This document shows, piece by piece, positions 43,243 to 53,434 of a stretch of DNA of 64,000 nucleotides (position 1 is its first letter; each line of letters starts with the position of its first letter). The notes under the pieces were generated by a model that did not search any database, had not been told where the DNA came from, and saw only the letters and a list, made by a program, of their open reading frames with translations. Location: contig NZ_BMEY01000010.1 in assembly GCF_014637405.1 (NCBI RefSeq), positions 78,218-142,217 on the forward strand, written 5' to 3'. The translations under genes and the position numbers were made by a program. The stretch comes from Ornithinibacillus halotolerans. Lineage in GTDB: Bacteria > Bacillota > Bacilli > Bacillales > Amphibacillaceae.

Positions 43243-44390
43243 TATGCTTTCCCACCCCCTCTATTCAGCTTATTACTGTGCCTTATTTGACTAAGGTAAA
43301 ACTGCCAATAGATAAAGAGAAGCATAACAATAAAAGTTGTCACTAAAATGATGAACCCATTGCTTAACCTAATCATTTGATTTCCAGCTGATTCTGCAGT
43401 CTGTCCATTAATTAATGTTGAGAAATTAAAATAATTAAATGGCATAAACCATAACCACTTTCCTGTAGCAGGTAATAACTGCATGATGAAAAAGAGAATG
43501 AAATGGACAAACGTAATAATATAAAGATTTTTAACGTAATAATTTAATACAATTGAAATAGTTAATGCAGTGAGCGATAAGCAGATAAAATAGATAAAAG
43601 ATATTCCTATATACTCCCAAATAGCAATTGTAAAATAATCACCGTTAAATATGGCAACAGGGTACGTGAGGTCAATGTCATACATGATAGAGGCAATGAG
43701 AATTGTAATAAAGAAAGTAAAAAATAAAAGACCGATGATGAATATGAGATAGCTACATATTTTGGCAAGTAATTTTGTTGCCATTGTAAACGGATAACCC
43801 TTTACAAGTGATTGATGGTTTTCTTCTTCTAATAAGATGTCTGAAGAAAATATTCCCACCAATAAATACCAACTATAACCTAATACAAATAGGAAGAGGA
43901 TAATATATGTTGGAAAGTTAGAATTATCAACTAAAAGTTCCTTATTTTGGTCTTGTATCGCCATATAAAATACTTGGTCCAATCGATTTTGACGATATGT
44001 AGGCATATATTGGGCCACTTCATTAAACCCATTCATTGTGTAAATTTCATTACGTACTTGAGTGAGTTCAATTGCACCTTGTATGTATATCGAGTCATCT
44101 TTCGTAATAAGCCCCAATGATCTAAGAGCAAGTTTAGTCGATTGGAGATTTAAGTTTCGATAGATTGCTGAAGCAACTTCTGGATCAGTGGCATCAGTTT
44201 TCTTATATAAATCTAGTGCAGCATTCTTCGCAACAACTTCAGCAGCTGTTGCAGGTTCAAGCTCTCTAAATTGACTGTTTTCTAAATAAATAAATGAACC
44301 AATAATAAATAGGATGATTAACGAGAGAATAGATTTAAACTTGATATTCTTTCGCTCTACTATAAAAATTGTTTTCATTAACGTAAACAT
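43242..44390 (-). CDS. ABC transporter permease with large external domain (paralogue)
   Basis: 382 aa with the same layout as its neighbour: one N-terminal helix, about 140 external residues, then five helices and the coupling region LVKGYPFTMATKLLAKICSYL. First gene of the four-gene operon. No small peptide gene with a ribosome site was found in the 249 bases upstream, so a substrate peptide, if any, is coded elsewhere. Confidence 0.78.
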   Translation of the reverse strand: MFTLMKTIFIVERKNIKFKSILSLIILFIIGSFIYLENSQFRELEPATAAEVVAKNAALDLYKKTDATDPEVASAIYRNLNLQSTKLALRSLGLITKDDSIYIQGAIELTQVRNEIYTMNGFNEVAQYMPTYRQNRLDQVFYMAIQDQNKELLVDNSNFPTYIILFLFVLGYSWYLLVGIFSSDILLEEENHQSLVKGYPFTMATKLLAKICSYLIFIIGLLFFTFFITILIASIMYDIDLTYPVAIFNGDYFTIAIWEYIGISFIYFICLSLTALTISIVLNYYVKNLYIITFVHFILFFIMQLLPATGKWLWFMPFNYFNFSTLINGQTAESAGNQMIRLSNGFIILVTTFIVMLLFIYWQFYLSQIRHSNKLNRGGGKA

Positions 44391-44551
44391 ATAGTCCTCC
44401 TAATGATTAGTTCCAACGATTCCTCACCAATATACTTTCATCCAGCAAATTTAAGGAACTATATTAAAACTACGTTCAGTATATCATTAAAGAATTAATT
44501 TTTTAAATATTATAAACAAATAAAAAACAAGCATGGAATGATCAATAAATA

Positions 44552-44600
44552 CAAAAAATAAAAGCCCTCGAATAGCATGAATACTATTCAAGGACTTTTA
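44552..44600 (-). terminator. Terminator of glmS
   Basis: 16-bp stem with G-U pairs, AAAAGTCCTTGAATAG / CTATTCGAGGGCTTTT, followed by ATTTTTTG on the minus strand. Confidence 0.88.
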
Positions 44601-44639
44601 TTCTTTTATATTTAACAAAATCACTATTTCATAAGGCCT

Positions 44640-46442
44640 TTATTCTACTGTTACACTTTTTGCCAAATTTCTCGGCTTATCAACATCCGCTCCACGATGC
44701 AGAGCAGCGTAATAAGCGATAATTTGCAGAGGTATGACTGCAACAAGTGAAGTGAATAATTCATGCACAGCTGGAATAACAAATGCATCATCATCTTGCT
44801 CTAAGCCTTTCATGCTAATGATAAGGGCATTTGCTCCTCTTGCTACGACTTCCTGAATGTTTCCACGAATGGAATAATTAACATTCGCCTGTGTTGCTAA
44901 ACCAATAACAGGTGTGCCTTTTTCAATTAACGCAATTGTTCCATGTTTCAGTTCTCCACCAGCAAAACCTTCTGCTTGAATATAGGAAATTTCTTTTAAC
45001 TTCAAAGCACCTTCTAACGAAACATAATAGTCCATACTACGTCCGATGAAAAATGCATTTCGAGTTGTTTCTAAATAATCTCTTGTTAGTTGTTCTAACT
45101 CTTCTTTTTGTGCAGTTAACACATCCATTGCATTCGCTACGATTCCTAGTTCTTGGAATAAATCAAATTCTAAATCATATCCTCTAGCTTGAGCAGAATC
45201 TGCTGCTAATATAGCTAAAACTGCAATTTGAGCTGTGTAAGCTTTTGTTGAGGCTACTGCAATTTCTGGACCTGCATGGAGATGCAATGTATAATCTGCT
45301 TCACGAGAAAGGGTGGACCCTGGCACGTTCGTAATCGTTAGTGCTGGATATCCCATTTCTTTAATTTTTACTAATACGGTACGGCTATCCGCTGTTTCCC
45401 CACTTTGTGAGATAAAGATAAATAATGGATTCTCAGATAATAACGGCATATTATAAGAGAACTCACTGGATACATGTACTTCAACTGGAATATGAGCTAA
45501 TTTTTCTATTAGGTTTTTCCCAACTAATCCAGCATGGTAGCTAGTTCCTGCAGCAATAATATAGATACGATCACAACTTTTCATTGCAGCACGAATCGAT
45601 TCATTAATAATCAAATCACCATGTTCATCTTGATACTCTTTTATTATTTTTCGCATGACAATTGGTTGTTCATCAATTTCTTTTAACATAAAGTGGGCAT
45701 ACGTACCTTTTTCAATATCACTTGCATCAATTTGAGCCGTATATGGAGCTCTTTCTTGATTAGTCCCATCCAATGATTGAATAGTTACAGAATCACGTTT
45801 GACAATCACAATTTCTTTATCGTGAATCTCAAGATATTGGTCTGTCACTTTTAATGTTGCCATCGCATCACTTGCAACCACATTAAAGTCTTCACCTACC
45901 CCAACTAATAACGGGCTTTTATTTTTAGCTACATATAATGTATCCTCATCTTCCATATCAATCATCGCAATTGCATACGAACCGTTTAATAATCCCATTA
46001 CAGAACGAAAACTTTCTAACGTATCTTGCTTTTCCTCATAAATCTTTTCAAGTAATTGGACAATTACTTCGGTGTCTGTTTCACTTTGAAAGTTAACATC
46101 TTGAAGATACTCACGTTTAAGATCATGGTAGTTTTCAATTACACCATTATGAACAAGCGTAAATCTTCTTGATGCACTTTGATGTGGATGGGCATTACGG
46201 GCACTTGGTTCCCCATGAGTAGCCCAGCGCGTATGACCAATTCCCATTGTTGCAGTTACCTCTTCATCCACTTTCTCTCTAAGAGCTGCAATCCGGCCTT
46301 TTACTTTAAAAAGATTTAATCCATCTTGATTTAACAATGCAATACCTGCGGAGTCGTATCCACGGTATTCTAATTTTTCTAATCCATTTAATAATACTTC
46401 TTTTGAATCATTTGGTCCGATATATCCTACAATTCCACACAT
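44640..46442 (-). CDS. glmS: Glutamine-fructose-6-phosphate aminotransferase (isomerizing)
   Basis: 600 aa from MCGIVGYIG at 46442, with Cys2 as the glutaminase nucleophile; the open frame continues upstream into the ribozyme but that part is not protein. Makes glucosamine-6-phosphate for peptidoglycan and teichoic acids. N-terminal class II amidotransferase ([15 protein letters not shown]), two SIS sugar-isomerase domains ([15 protein letters not shown]) and the C-terminal [11 protein letters not shown], which shields the active site. Controlled by a glmS ribozyme in the leader; GAGGAGG is the ribosome site. Confidence 0.97.
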   Translation of the reverse strand: MCGIVGYIGPNDSKEVLLNGLEKLEYRGYDSAGIALLNQDGLNLFKVKGRIAALREKVDEEVTATMGIGHTRWATHGEPSARNAHPHQSASRRFTLVHNGVIENYHDLKREYLQDVNFQSETDTEVIVQLLEKIYEEKQDTLESFRSVMGLLNGSYAIAMIDMEDEDTLYVAKNKSPLLVGVGEDFNVVASDAMATLKVTDQYLEIHDKEIVIVKRDSVTIQSLDGTNQERAPYTAQIDASDIEKGTYAHFMLKEIDEQPIVMRKIIKEYQDEHGDLIINESIRAAMKSCDRIYIIAAGTSYHAGLVGKNLIEKLAHIPVEVHVSSEFSYNMPLLSENPLFIFISQSGETADSRTVLVKIKEMGYPALTITNVPGSTLSREADYTLHLHAGPEIAVASTKAYTAQIAVLAILAADSAQARGYDLEFDLFQELGIVANAMDVLTAQKEELEQLTRDYLETTRNAFFIGRSMDYYVSLEGALKLKEISYIQAEGFAGGELKHGTIALIEKGTPVIGLATQANVNYSIRGNIQEVVARGANALIISMKGLEQDDDAFVIPAVHELFTSLVAVIPLQIIAYYAALHRGADVDKPRNLAKSVTVE

Positions 46443-46460
46443 TCGTAGTGTTCCTCCTCT

Positions 46461-46524
46461 AAAGGGGCAACAAACGACCAATGAAAAGAACGATTCATTT
46501 TTATGGGGCGTCAATTGCCCCTTT
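46461..46524 (-). promoter_or_regulatory. Alternative hairpins just before the glmS ribosome site
   Basis: AAAGGGGCAA (46524-46515) is exactly complementary to UUGCCCCUUU (46470-46461), which touches the glmS AGAGGAGG. The first arm can instead form the local hairpin GGGGC/GCCCC (46521-46505). The two folds exclude each other. Confidence 0.5.
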
Positions 46525-46537
46525 CTCGTGTATTTTC

Positions 46538-46700
46538 TGTTTACACTCAACTTTTTCCTCTGTGCAGTAAGTTGCCCTACTGTTTTAAGAAAAAGTATCA
46601 CGACTGGAGTGTGCAATCGGAAGGCATCCGCCGAATTCTTCGATAACCTTCATCCTCGTCAACTATTTTCATTTCCCGATCAGAAAATAGTCCAGGCGCT
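46538..46700 (-). ncRNA. glmS ribozyme (glucosamine-6-phosphate riboswitch)
   Basis: From 46700 the minus strand reads AGCGCCUGGACU, then GUUGACGAGGAUGAAGG, UUAUCGAAGAAUUCGGCGG and AUGCCUUCCG, all conserved core parts of the self-cleaving glmS ribozyme. Cleavage falls between A 46700 and G 46699. A P3/P4-type stem follows down to about 46538. It lowers glmS mRNA when glucosamine-6-phosphate is plentiful. Confidence 0.96.
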
Positions 46701-46788
46701 TTATTAGTATTTGCGTCGACCCTCCTTTTATTTTTTAAAATCATCGCCTATTCTTGGTAAAAAAGTTGAAAAAGTAAGCGACTTTGTA

Positions 46789-46817
46789 ATTTTAACGAAA
46801 ACATTATTACAGGTCAA
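46789..46817 (-). promoter_or_regulatory. Promoter of glmS
   Basis: -35 TTGACC (46812-46817), 17-base spacer, -10 TAAAAT (46789-46794), about 85 bases before the ribozyme. Confidence 0.7.
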
Positions 46818-46873
46818 TCATTATTTTCTGGCGACTTGTATTTAGTATATGTAATGAAGATAAAATGGTTTAA

Positions 46874-46908
46874 TTAAAAAGAGCACACAGAATATTTTCC
46901 ATGTGCTC
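46874..46908 (-). terminator. Terminator of the S9 peptidase gene
   Basis: GAGCACA / TGTGCTC stem followed by TTTTT on the minus strand. Confidence 0.8.
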
Positions 46909-46914
46909 CTACTA

Positions 46915-48705
46915 TTAATTTTGATGTTTCTCTAAGAATTCAAGCATTGCATTGTATACTTTAATCTCATTTTCTTTTTTAGAAAAGCCGTGTCCTTCAT
47001 CATCTAATACTAAGTATTCCACGTCGCGACCTTTTTCTTTAAGCTTTTCTACAATTTGATCAGATTCTTCTTTTACTACACGTGGATCTTTTGCTCCTTG
47101 AATAACAAGCATTGGCTTCACCATTGAATCCAAGTATGTTATCGGAGAATCTTTTTCAAAACGTTCCTTATCCCGTTCTGGATCCCCAACCCAACGCTCC
47201 ATCATTGGCTTCCAATGTTCCGGAACAGAGTTAACAAATGTAAACAAGTTTGATACTCCAAAAATGTCCACAACAGCTTTGAAATATTCAGGATGGCGAC
47301 CATGAAGTAATAGCGCCATATACCCTCCGTAACTACCACCAACTAGGAATAACTTATCTCTATCCGTAATTCCATTTTCAAACAACCACTCAATAGCTGC
47401 TACACAGTCTAATCTAGGACCATGACCCCAATCTTGTTCCACAAGTTTTACAAAGGAAGAGCCATACCCAGTACTTCCGCGGAAGTTCGGCGCAAAGATC
47501 GTGTAACCTCGGTTTAGGGCACTTTGGAACATGGCACGGAACATTTTACGTTCAGAAGCTTGAGGGCCGCCGTGTGGCCAGAAGATTGTATGGCCATTAT
47601 CATTTTCTGGTTTGGCTTTAAATAACAATGCCTCAATTTCCATGCCATCAAAAGATTTATAAGTGACAACGTCTGGTTCAACCATTTCTTCTTTGTCGAC
47701 ACCTAATACACGATTATCAGTTAATAAATCCCATGATTTTCCGTCTGTTGAACGATAAATGTTATAAGGAACTGTAGCACCTCGACCTAGGATATATAGG
47801 TTACCTGACTTGGTTACTACTAGTTTCTCTAATACATCAACAGGTGTCTCCATCTTCCTAACTTCACCACTACTTAAATCATAGCGATATAAGTTGTCTT
47901 CTACACCTTTCTCCGTAGTAAAGTAAAGAAGATTATTCTCTTTATCATATTCTAAACCTTCAATACTTTCCTTATCGATGTTGACAACCGCTTCGAATTT
48001 TTTAGATTCTAAGTTATATTTTGCCACATAGTTATACTCTGCATCATAGTTAGTTGTGAAATAAATATCTTTCTCTCCGACAAAAACCGGACTAGTAGCA
48101 ACATGAATCTTCTCCGGATTAGGTGTTACACTTACTAGAGAATCACCTTCTTTTACGAATAGCTGAATATATGTATTTGCAAGTAATCGCATATATACAA
48201 ACACGTCTTCCTTATCTGAAACTCCCGCTAAATATGTCGGTCCATTTTCGCCCACGTTGATTACTTCATCTGAGTTATCTGCTAAGTTTCTTACTCTTGT
48301 GTTGAGAAAATTGGGGTTATCTTTTGAAGTCACGTAGTAAATACGATTTCCATCTTCACTTAAATGAGTGAAGTAATACTTTTCAGAAGGTTCACCTGTA
48401 ATTAACGGTTGCGGTTCTCCACCCTCATTTGATACTGCATAAATTTGATAATTTTCATCACCATCATTATCATAACCCGTCAATACATAACGGCCTTCTG
48501 GATCAAATTTGATAAAATTAGAGGATTGGTCTTTTTGCGCAAATAAATATGGGAATGTGTTCGGAAGGTCCATCGCCCATAAGTTCATTTTTCCATTTAA
48601 GTTAGTATTAAATACAATTCGTTTTTCATCTTTACTCACCGCAAAGTTTGAGATGACATATGTACGTAGGAATTGTTCTACTGTTGGTTTTGGAAATTTA
48701 ATCAT
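46915..48705 (-). CDS. S9-family peptidase (acylaminoacyl/dipeptidyl peptidase type)
   Basis: 596 aa, cytoplasmic. Residues 1-330 form a beta-propeller (repeated WAMD, YVLTGYDNDGDENYQIYAV, IYYVTSKDN), the C-terminal 260 residues an alpha/beta hydrolase with nucleophile in GGSYGGYMAL, Asp in QGAKDPRVVKEESDQI and His in DDEGHGF. It would trim short peptides. Single gene with its own terminator, in the place between glmM and glmS; it is not part of this block in B. subtilis, as far as I know, so it may be a lineage-specific insertion. Confidence 0.9.
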   Translation of the reverse strand: MIKFPKPTVEQFLRTYVISNFAVSKDEKRIVFNTNLNGKMNLWAMDLPNTFPYLFAQKDQSSNFIKFDPEGRYVLTGYDNDGDENYQIYAVSNEGGEPQPLITGEPSEKYYFTHLSEDGNRIYYVTSKDNPNFLNTRVRNLADNSDEVINVGENGPTYLAGVSDKEDVFVYMRLLANTYIQLFVKEGDSLVSVTPNPEKIHVATSPVFVGEKDIYFTTNYDAEYNYVAKYNLESKKFEAVVNIDKESIEGLEYDKENNLLYFTTEKGVEDNLYRYDLSSGEVRKMETPVDVLEKLVVTKSGNLYILGRGATVPYNIYRSTDGKSWDLLTDNRVLGVDKEEMVEPDVVTYKSFDGMEIEALLFKAKPENDNGHTIFWPHGGPQASERKMFRAMFQSALNRGYTIFAPNFRGSTGYGSSFVKLVEQDWGHGPRLDCVAAIEWLFENGITDRDKLFLVGGSYGGYMALLLHGRHPEYFKAVVDIFGVSNLFTFVNSVPEHWKPMMERWVGDPERDKERFEKDSPITYLDSMVKPMLVIQGAKDPRVVKEESDQIVEKLKEKGRDVEYLVLDDEGHGFSKKENEIKVYNAMLEFLEKHQN

Positions 48706-48830
48706 TCATACTTCCCCCTATAATTAATGATGTGTGTTACATATTACTATTATAACTCATTTTATTTTGTCTGACATTTTTGAATGATTATATTTTTTGT
48801 GGGAGGGAAGATGATAATTAAGAGGCATGG

Positions 48831-49010
48831 GTTATTTCATTTTATGGGGTGATTGAACCTGAGTTTGGGAGATAAGAACTTATTTCGGGCGATTACAACC
48901 AAGTTTGGGCGATTAATTCTTTTTTCGGGCGATTACAACCAAGTTTGGACGATTTAAACTTTTTTCGGCGGATTACAACCAAGTTTGGACGATTAGAACA
49001 AGTTTGGATC
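48831..49010. repeat. Tandem array of exact 20-bp units in an intergenic region
   Basis: GATT(A/T/G) or GATAA occurs at 48851, 48871, 48891, 48911, 48931, 48951, 48971 and 48991, always 20 bases apart, with a weaker unit from 48831. Units alternate between ACAACCAAGTTTGG- and A/T-rich types, giving a 40-bp higher order. It fills most of the 378-base gap between the S9 peptidase promoter region and glmM. No reading frame or ribosome site goes with it. Confidence 0.85.
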
Positions 49011-49046
49011 CATCACCAATACCACACACCTCCATAAACCAAATAA

Positions 49047-49078
49047 AAAATCGCCCCCCTAATTAAGGGAGCGATTTT
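49047..49078 (-). terminator. Terminator of the cdaA-cdaR-glmM operon
   Basis: AAAATCGC / GCGATTTT with inner CCC/GGG pairs; T-rich on the minus side. Confidence 0.82.
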
Positions 49079-49083
49079 ACCTA

Positions 49084-50430
49084 TTATTCTTTTATTCCGA
49101 GCAAATCTTCAATTACTTGAACAATTTGATCTGTATATGTTTCACATTCTTCTTTAGTAGGCGCCTCTACCATTACACGTACAAGTGGTTCTGTACCAGA
49201 TGGTCTAACTAGAACACGTCCGTTACTTCCAAGCGCCTCTTCAACTTTAGTAATCTCTGCTTTAATTGCTGCGTCATTTAATGCTCTTTCTTTATCAGTA
49301 ACTCTGACATTTTTAAGTACTTGTGGATAAATGGTCATTTCATTAGCTAGTTCAGAAAGGGGTTTTCCAGTTTCTTTCATTACGTTCACTAATTGAATTG
49401 CTGATAACATTCCATCACCAGTTGTACTATAGTCAAGAAAGATAATATGACCAGATTGTTCGCCACCTAAGTTATATCCACTCTTTCTCATTTCTTCCAT
49501 AACATATCTATCACCAACAGCTGTCTTTACACTACTCATGCCATGTTCATCTAAAGCTTTATAAAATCCGATATTACTCATTACTGTGGAAACAATCGTG
49601 TTTTGGCGAAGGAAACCTTTCTCGTTCATAAATTTACCACATATGTACATAATTTGGTCTCCATCTACAATATTACCTTTTTCATCAATCGCAATGAGTC
49701 TATCGCCATCCCCATCAAACGCAAGACCAATGTCAGCACCTTTTTCTAATACAAATGACCGCAATGTTTCAGGGTGTGTCGAACCAACGCCCTCATTAAT
49801 ATTTAATCCATCTGGAGAAGCACCGATTGTATAAATATCCGCTTCTAAGTCAGCAAATAAATGCGTTGCTAGACTTGATGTTGCTCCATGTGCACAATCG
49901 AGTGCAATACGAATTCCATCAAAATCATTGTCAATTGACTCTTTTAGGAAAGATAAGTATTTTTGCCCTGCTTCAAAATAATCCGAAACTACCCCAACAT
50001 CTCCACCAACAGGACGTGGCAAATTATCTTCTCCATCCAATAATTTTTCAATTTCTTCCTCTTGTTCATCCAAAAGTTTAAATCCATCTGGACCAAAAAA
50101 CTTAATCCCGTTGTCTTCCACCGGGTTATGTGATGCAGATATCATAATACCTGCTTGAGCACTTGTTGCTTTCGTTAAATATGCGACTCCTGGAGTTGAA
50201 ATAACGCCTAAACGCATTACTTCTGCTCCGATTGATAACAGACCTGCTACTAGTGCTCCTTCTAGCATATGCCCAGAAATACGTGTATCCCTCCCAATTA
50301 ATACCCGTGGCTTAGTAGTTTCTTTAGTAAGTACATAACCACCAAATCTACCTAATTTAAATGCCAATTCTGGTGTTAATTCTTTGTTTGCGATACCTCT
50401 TACACCATCAGTTCCAAAATATTTACCCAT
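49084..50430 (-). CDS. glmM: Phosphoglucosamine mutase
   Basis: 448 aa. Converts glucosamine-6-phosphate to glucosamine-1-phosphate for UDP-GlcNAc. Active-site serine S100 in ISASHNP, metal loop DGDGDRLIA, sugar-binding GEQSGH and phosphate loop [12 protein letters not shown]. Last gene of the conserved cdaA-cdaR-glmM operon; in other Firmicutes GlmM binds and inhibits CdaA, tying wall synthesis to c-di-AMP. Confidence 0.97.
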   Translation of the reverse strand: MGKYFGTDGVRGIANKELTPELAFKLGRFGGYVLTKETTKPRVLIGRDTRISGHMLEGALVAGLLSIGAEVMRLGVISTPGVAYLTKATSAQAGIMISASHNPVEDNGIKFFGPDGFKLLDEQEEEIEKLLDGEDNLPRPVGGDVGVVSDYFEAGQKYLSFLKESIDNDFDGIRIALDCAHGATSSLATHLFADLEADIYTIGASPDGLNINEGVGSTHPETLRSFVLEKGADIGLAFDGDGDRLIAIDEKGNIVDGDQIMYICGKFMNEKGFLRQNTIVSTVMSNIGFYKALDEHGMSSVKTAVGDRYVMEEMRKSGYNLGGEQSGHIIFLDYSTTGDGMLSAIQLVNVMKETGKPLSELANEMTIYPQVLKNVRVTDKERALNDAAIKAEITKVEEALGSNGRVLVRPSGTEPLVRVMVEAPTKEECETYTDQIVQVIEDLLGIKE

Positions 50431-50489
50431 CTTGTACCTCTCCTTTACTTCTTAATTGACTGGATATTATTTAATTACGGTCAGTAATA

Positions 50490-51734
50490 TCACTCTTCAA
50501 CTATTTCAATGATTACTTCTTTAACTTCAGGATTAACATCTATGTTCTCAGGTCCAGATACTTCGATTGGAACAGTCCTTCTTCCTGCTTCGAGCCCACT
50601 TGCGTCTAAATATGCACGAAAATCGTCAGCGCTTAATTCTCTAACATCTTGTTCATTTCCAGTCACAGATATACTAATGTATTCAGTATTCGGCTCTATA
50701 AAATTAACTTCATAACCTGTAGCAAGGTTGTCCACATTTACAGAAACTGCATCTATTACTTTCGTTTGTTCTAATGTAATTTCTACCTCAACTACCGATT
50801 CAGGTGTATCTACTTTATCTGGCAAAGCAAGTTTAACCTTTATTGTTTCGGATTGGGTTATTTCAGATAGATCGATTGGTTCTGTGGTTATTTCGTCAAT
50901 TGTATCGAGTATTTCTGAGATAGCAAAAATTTCAACTTCTTTTGTATCAATTTCCATAGAAGTGATAGCTAGTCCATCTTTCAACTCCCCTGTTGTAGCA
51001 ACACTAACAGGGACTTTTTTACTTGGATTCTCGATATCTGCTGAAATAATTACTGTTTCTGGTTCAACTCTAACGGCAAGTTCATTTCCTTGGCTATCGT
51101 AAACATTTACTGGTAACTCTCGTTTATTAATTGATTCTTTTAATCCAGCAACATCTACAAACACTTTTACGATTCCAATTCGATCAATAATCTCTTTTGA
51201 GCTTGTAATTGTGACAGTATCTGTATTTAATTTGTATTCACCTACTTGATACCCTTCCGGAAGTTTATCCGTATTAATGAAATCTACTGTTACATTAAAT
51301 ACATCAGAAGCTCGCTTTTCAATCATTACATCAATTGTTTTTGGTTCTATATAAACTTGTAATTGACTAGAGATATTTTCATAATCTATTTCAACTTCAT
51401 GTTCGCCTTCTTCTAAATCACGCAAATCAATAAAAACCTCTAAATTCCGTTGTTTAACAACAGGGGTTACTGCACTAGATGGCCCTACTAAAGTAACTGA
51501 TACAGTTTCAGGTACTCCACTAACCACATAATCTTCACTGTCAATTCGAATATTTAACGGGATATCACGTAAAGTTTCTGTTTGTGTGGATCCCCCAAAT
51601 AGTGTCGTAAATGAAATTGGACTTTCTTCTGCTGTATCCGCTTCTTCAATTGCTACAAAGACATATAATAGAATTGCAAAACCTAAGGAGATACCACGGA
51701 TAAACCATTTACTTCGAAACCAATTATCCATCAT
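50490..51734 (-). CDS. cdaR: CdaA regulatory protein CdaR (YbbR domains)
   Basis: 414 aa. One N-terminal membrane anchor (about 11-27), then four YbbR repeats outside the membrane, each about 80 residues and beginning with an IPLNI/VPVSV-type strand (for example near 55, 140, 225 and 310). CdaR tunes the diadenylate cyclase CdaA from outside. It overlaps cdaA by 11 bases. Confidence 0.93.
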   Translation of the reverse strand: MMDNWFRSKWFIRGISLGFAILLYVFVAIEEADTAEESPISFTTLFGGSTQTETLRDIPLNIRIDSEDYVVSGVPETVSVTLVGPSSAVTPVVKQRNLEVFIDLRDLEEGEHEVEIDYENISSQLQVYIEPKTIDVMIEKRASDVFNVTVDFINTDKLPEGYQVGEYKLNTDTVTITSSKEIIDRIGIVKVFVDVAGLKESINKRELPVNVYDSQGNELAVRVEPETVIISADIENPSKKVPVSVATTGELKDGLAITSMEIDTKEVEIFAISEILDTIDEITTEPIDLSEITQSETIKVKLALPDKVDTPESVVEVEITLEQTKVIDAVSVNVDNLATGYEVNFIEPNTEYISISVTGNEQDVRELSADDFRAYLDASGLEAGRRTVPIEVSGPENIDVNPEVKEVIIEIVEE

Positions 51735-52545
51735 TTTTCCCCCTTATTTTCCAGGTTTTTTTCTCCGTAGCCCGATAACTAGGAGATAAATTCTCTAGCA
51801 AGAAATCACGTAAACCGTCTTGCCCTAAATCTCTTCGTAGTTCACCATTTTTAGTAGCTGAAATTCCTCCAGTCTCCTCAGAAACTACAATAGTTAACGC
51901 ATCCGTTACTTCACTAATTCCCATTGCAGCACGATGCCTCGTCCCCAATTCTTTGGATATAAAAGGACTTTCAGACAATGGTAAATAACAAGCAGCTGCA
52001 ACAATTTGGTCATCTTTAATAATGACAGCTCCATCATGTAGAGGAGTATTAGGAGTAAAAATATTTGTGAGTAATTGATGTGTTAAATTCCCGTTTATAG
52101 GTATACCTGTTTCAGTATATTCACCAATACCAGTCTCACGTTCAATCGTAATTAATGCACCAATTCTACGTTTTGCCATGTAATTACATGATTGAACAAT
52201 ATCAGTCACTAATTTTTCAAATTTCTCTTCCTCAGATCTAGAACCTCGCGTAAATAGATTTCCTCTTCCCAGTTGTTCTAGTGCCCTTCTCAACTCTGGT
52301 TGGAATAATATGATAATAACAAGAACACCCCAGGTAATAATCTGGTTAGTAGCCCACATTAATGTTTGTAATTCAAACAGCATACTAAGTAAACGAATTG
52401 CAAAGACAACAACAATTCCTTTTAGTAATTGAATGGCCTTTGTTCCTCGTATTAACATTATTAGTTTATATAGAACATACCAGACGAGGCCAATGTCAAC
52501 GCCTATTCTTAGTAGGTCTAATATTCCAAAATCCCCATTAGGCAT
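51724..52545 (-). CDS. cdaA: Diadenylate cyclase CdaA
   Basis: 273 aa. Three N-terminal membrane helices, then the DAC domain with the DGA motif (LHDGAVII) and RHR motif (GTRHRAAMG). Makes c-di-AMP from two ATP; this controls potassium and osmolyte balance and cell-wall strength. First gene of the operon with cdaR and glmM. Confidence 0.96.
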   Translation of the reverse strand: MPNGDFGILDLLRIGVDIGLVWYVLYKLIMLIRGTKAIQLLKGIVVVFAIRLLSMLFELQTLMWATNQIITWGVLVIIILFQPELRRALEQLGRGNLFTRGSRSEEEKFEKLVTDIVQSCNYMAKRRIGALITIERETGIGEYTETGIPINGNLTHQLLTNIFTPNTPLHDGAVIIKDDQIVAAACYLPLSESPFISKELGTRHRAAMGISEVTDALTIVVSEETGGISATKNGELRRDLGQDGLRDFLLENLSPSYRATEKKTWKIRGKNDG

Positions 52546-52742
52546 GTCTACACTTCCTTTTATACATCGAATTTTCTTCCCATCTTAAAGCTTGAATTTA
52601 TACTATGTAAAACCAATTCCCGTACATAATCAATGCAAAACATAATCAGTGAAAATTCCGTTACTATTATACCATATTTTGTATGGATATACGCATCTAT
52701 ATCAAATTCAACAACAAACTAATTCTTTATACAGGTAAAGAT

Positions 52743-52771
52743 AAAAAAAAGGAAGACATTAGCCTTCCTTT
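52743..52771 (-). terminator. Terminator of sigW-rsiW
   Basis: AAAGGAAG / CTTCCTTT stem with TTTTTTTT behind it on the minus strand. Confidence 0.82.
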
Positions 52772-52777
52772 AGTTTC

Positions 52778-53419
52778 TTACTCAATTGAAAAAACACTCT
52801 TAAATATTCTTTGAGTATGATACCATAACCATTCAAACATGCGGTCTACTTGTTTAAGTTCTCCGTTTATTTCACCTACGGAAGCCATGAGACCACTACT
52901 ATCTAATTCATTTTCATCATATATTAACTCACCATTTATTAAGTAAACACTACCATCTACCGTACCTTCAATTTTTAAGTCGCCATTTTGTACGATTAAG
53001 TCACCCTCAACAGTAACTCCTTCAGGCACAATAACTGTATTTCCATTAATAATAAGATTCTCAGGGTTAGAGACAACAAGTTGCGAATCTTGCTCCCAAG
53101 CTGAAATAATCCCTGTTAACATAAAAATAAAGAAAATAGCTGCAGCAGTTAATACTGGATGCATTTTAAACCAACGTAAATACTTTACATGTTTCTTTTC
53201 GACAGGTAATTGTTGCATGACTTTTAATGTAAAGTCTTCTGGTGCTTTAACTCTTTCCGTACTTTGGATTAATGTTATTGTTTTTTTCAATTCATGTAAA
53301 TGTTTTTGACAAGTAGTACAATCTTCAAGATGCCTTTTTAACTGAGACTCCTCTTCTCTTGTAATATCCCCGTCTAAATGTTTATGCATTAATTTTAATG
53401 CTTGTTTATTACAGTCCAA
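52778..53419 (-). CDS. rsiW: Anti-sigma-W factor RsiW
   Basis: 213 aa. N-terminal zinc-binding anti-sigma domain with [12 protein letters not shown] (H-x3-C-x2-C, about residues 30-37), one membrane helix at about 88-105, then an external part with short beta repeats ([28 protein letters not shown]). It holds sigma-W at the membrane until cut by proteases under envelope stress. It lies 15 bases after sigW. Confidence 0.92.
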   Translation of the reverse strand: MDCNKQALKLMHKHLDGDITREEESQLKRHLEDCTTCQKHLHELKKTITLIQSTERVKAPEDFTLKVMQQLPVEKKHVKYLRWFKMHPVLTAAAIFFIFMLTGIISAWEQDSQLVVSNPENLIINGNTVIVPEGVTVEGDLIVQNGDLKIEGTVDGSVYLINGELIYDENELDSSGLMASVGEINGELKQVDRMFEWLWYHTQRIFKSVFSIE

Positions 53420-53434
53420 ACTGGCTCACTCCTT

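Noticed and set aside
46443..46616. 58-codon N-terminal extension of the glmS frame
   Set aside because: It runs through the glmS ribozyme and leader; GlmS must start with Met-Cys so that Cys is the N-terminal nucleophile, and MCGIVGY has a strong ribosome site.
48831..49010. CRISPR array
   Set aside because: The period is 20 bp without unique spacers, and no cas genes are near.
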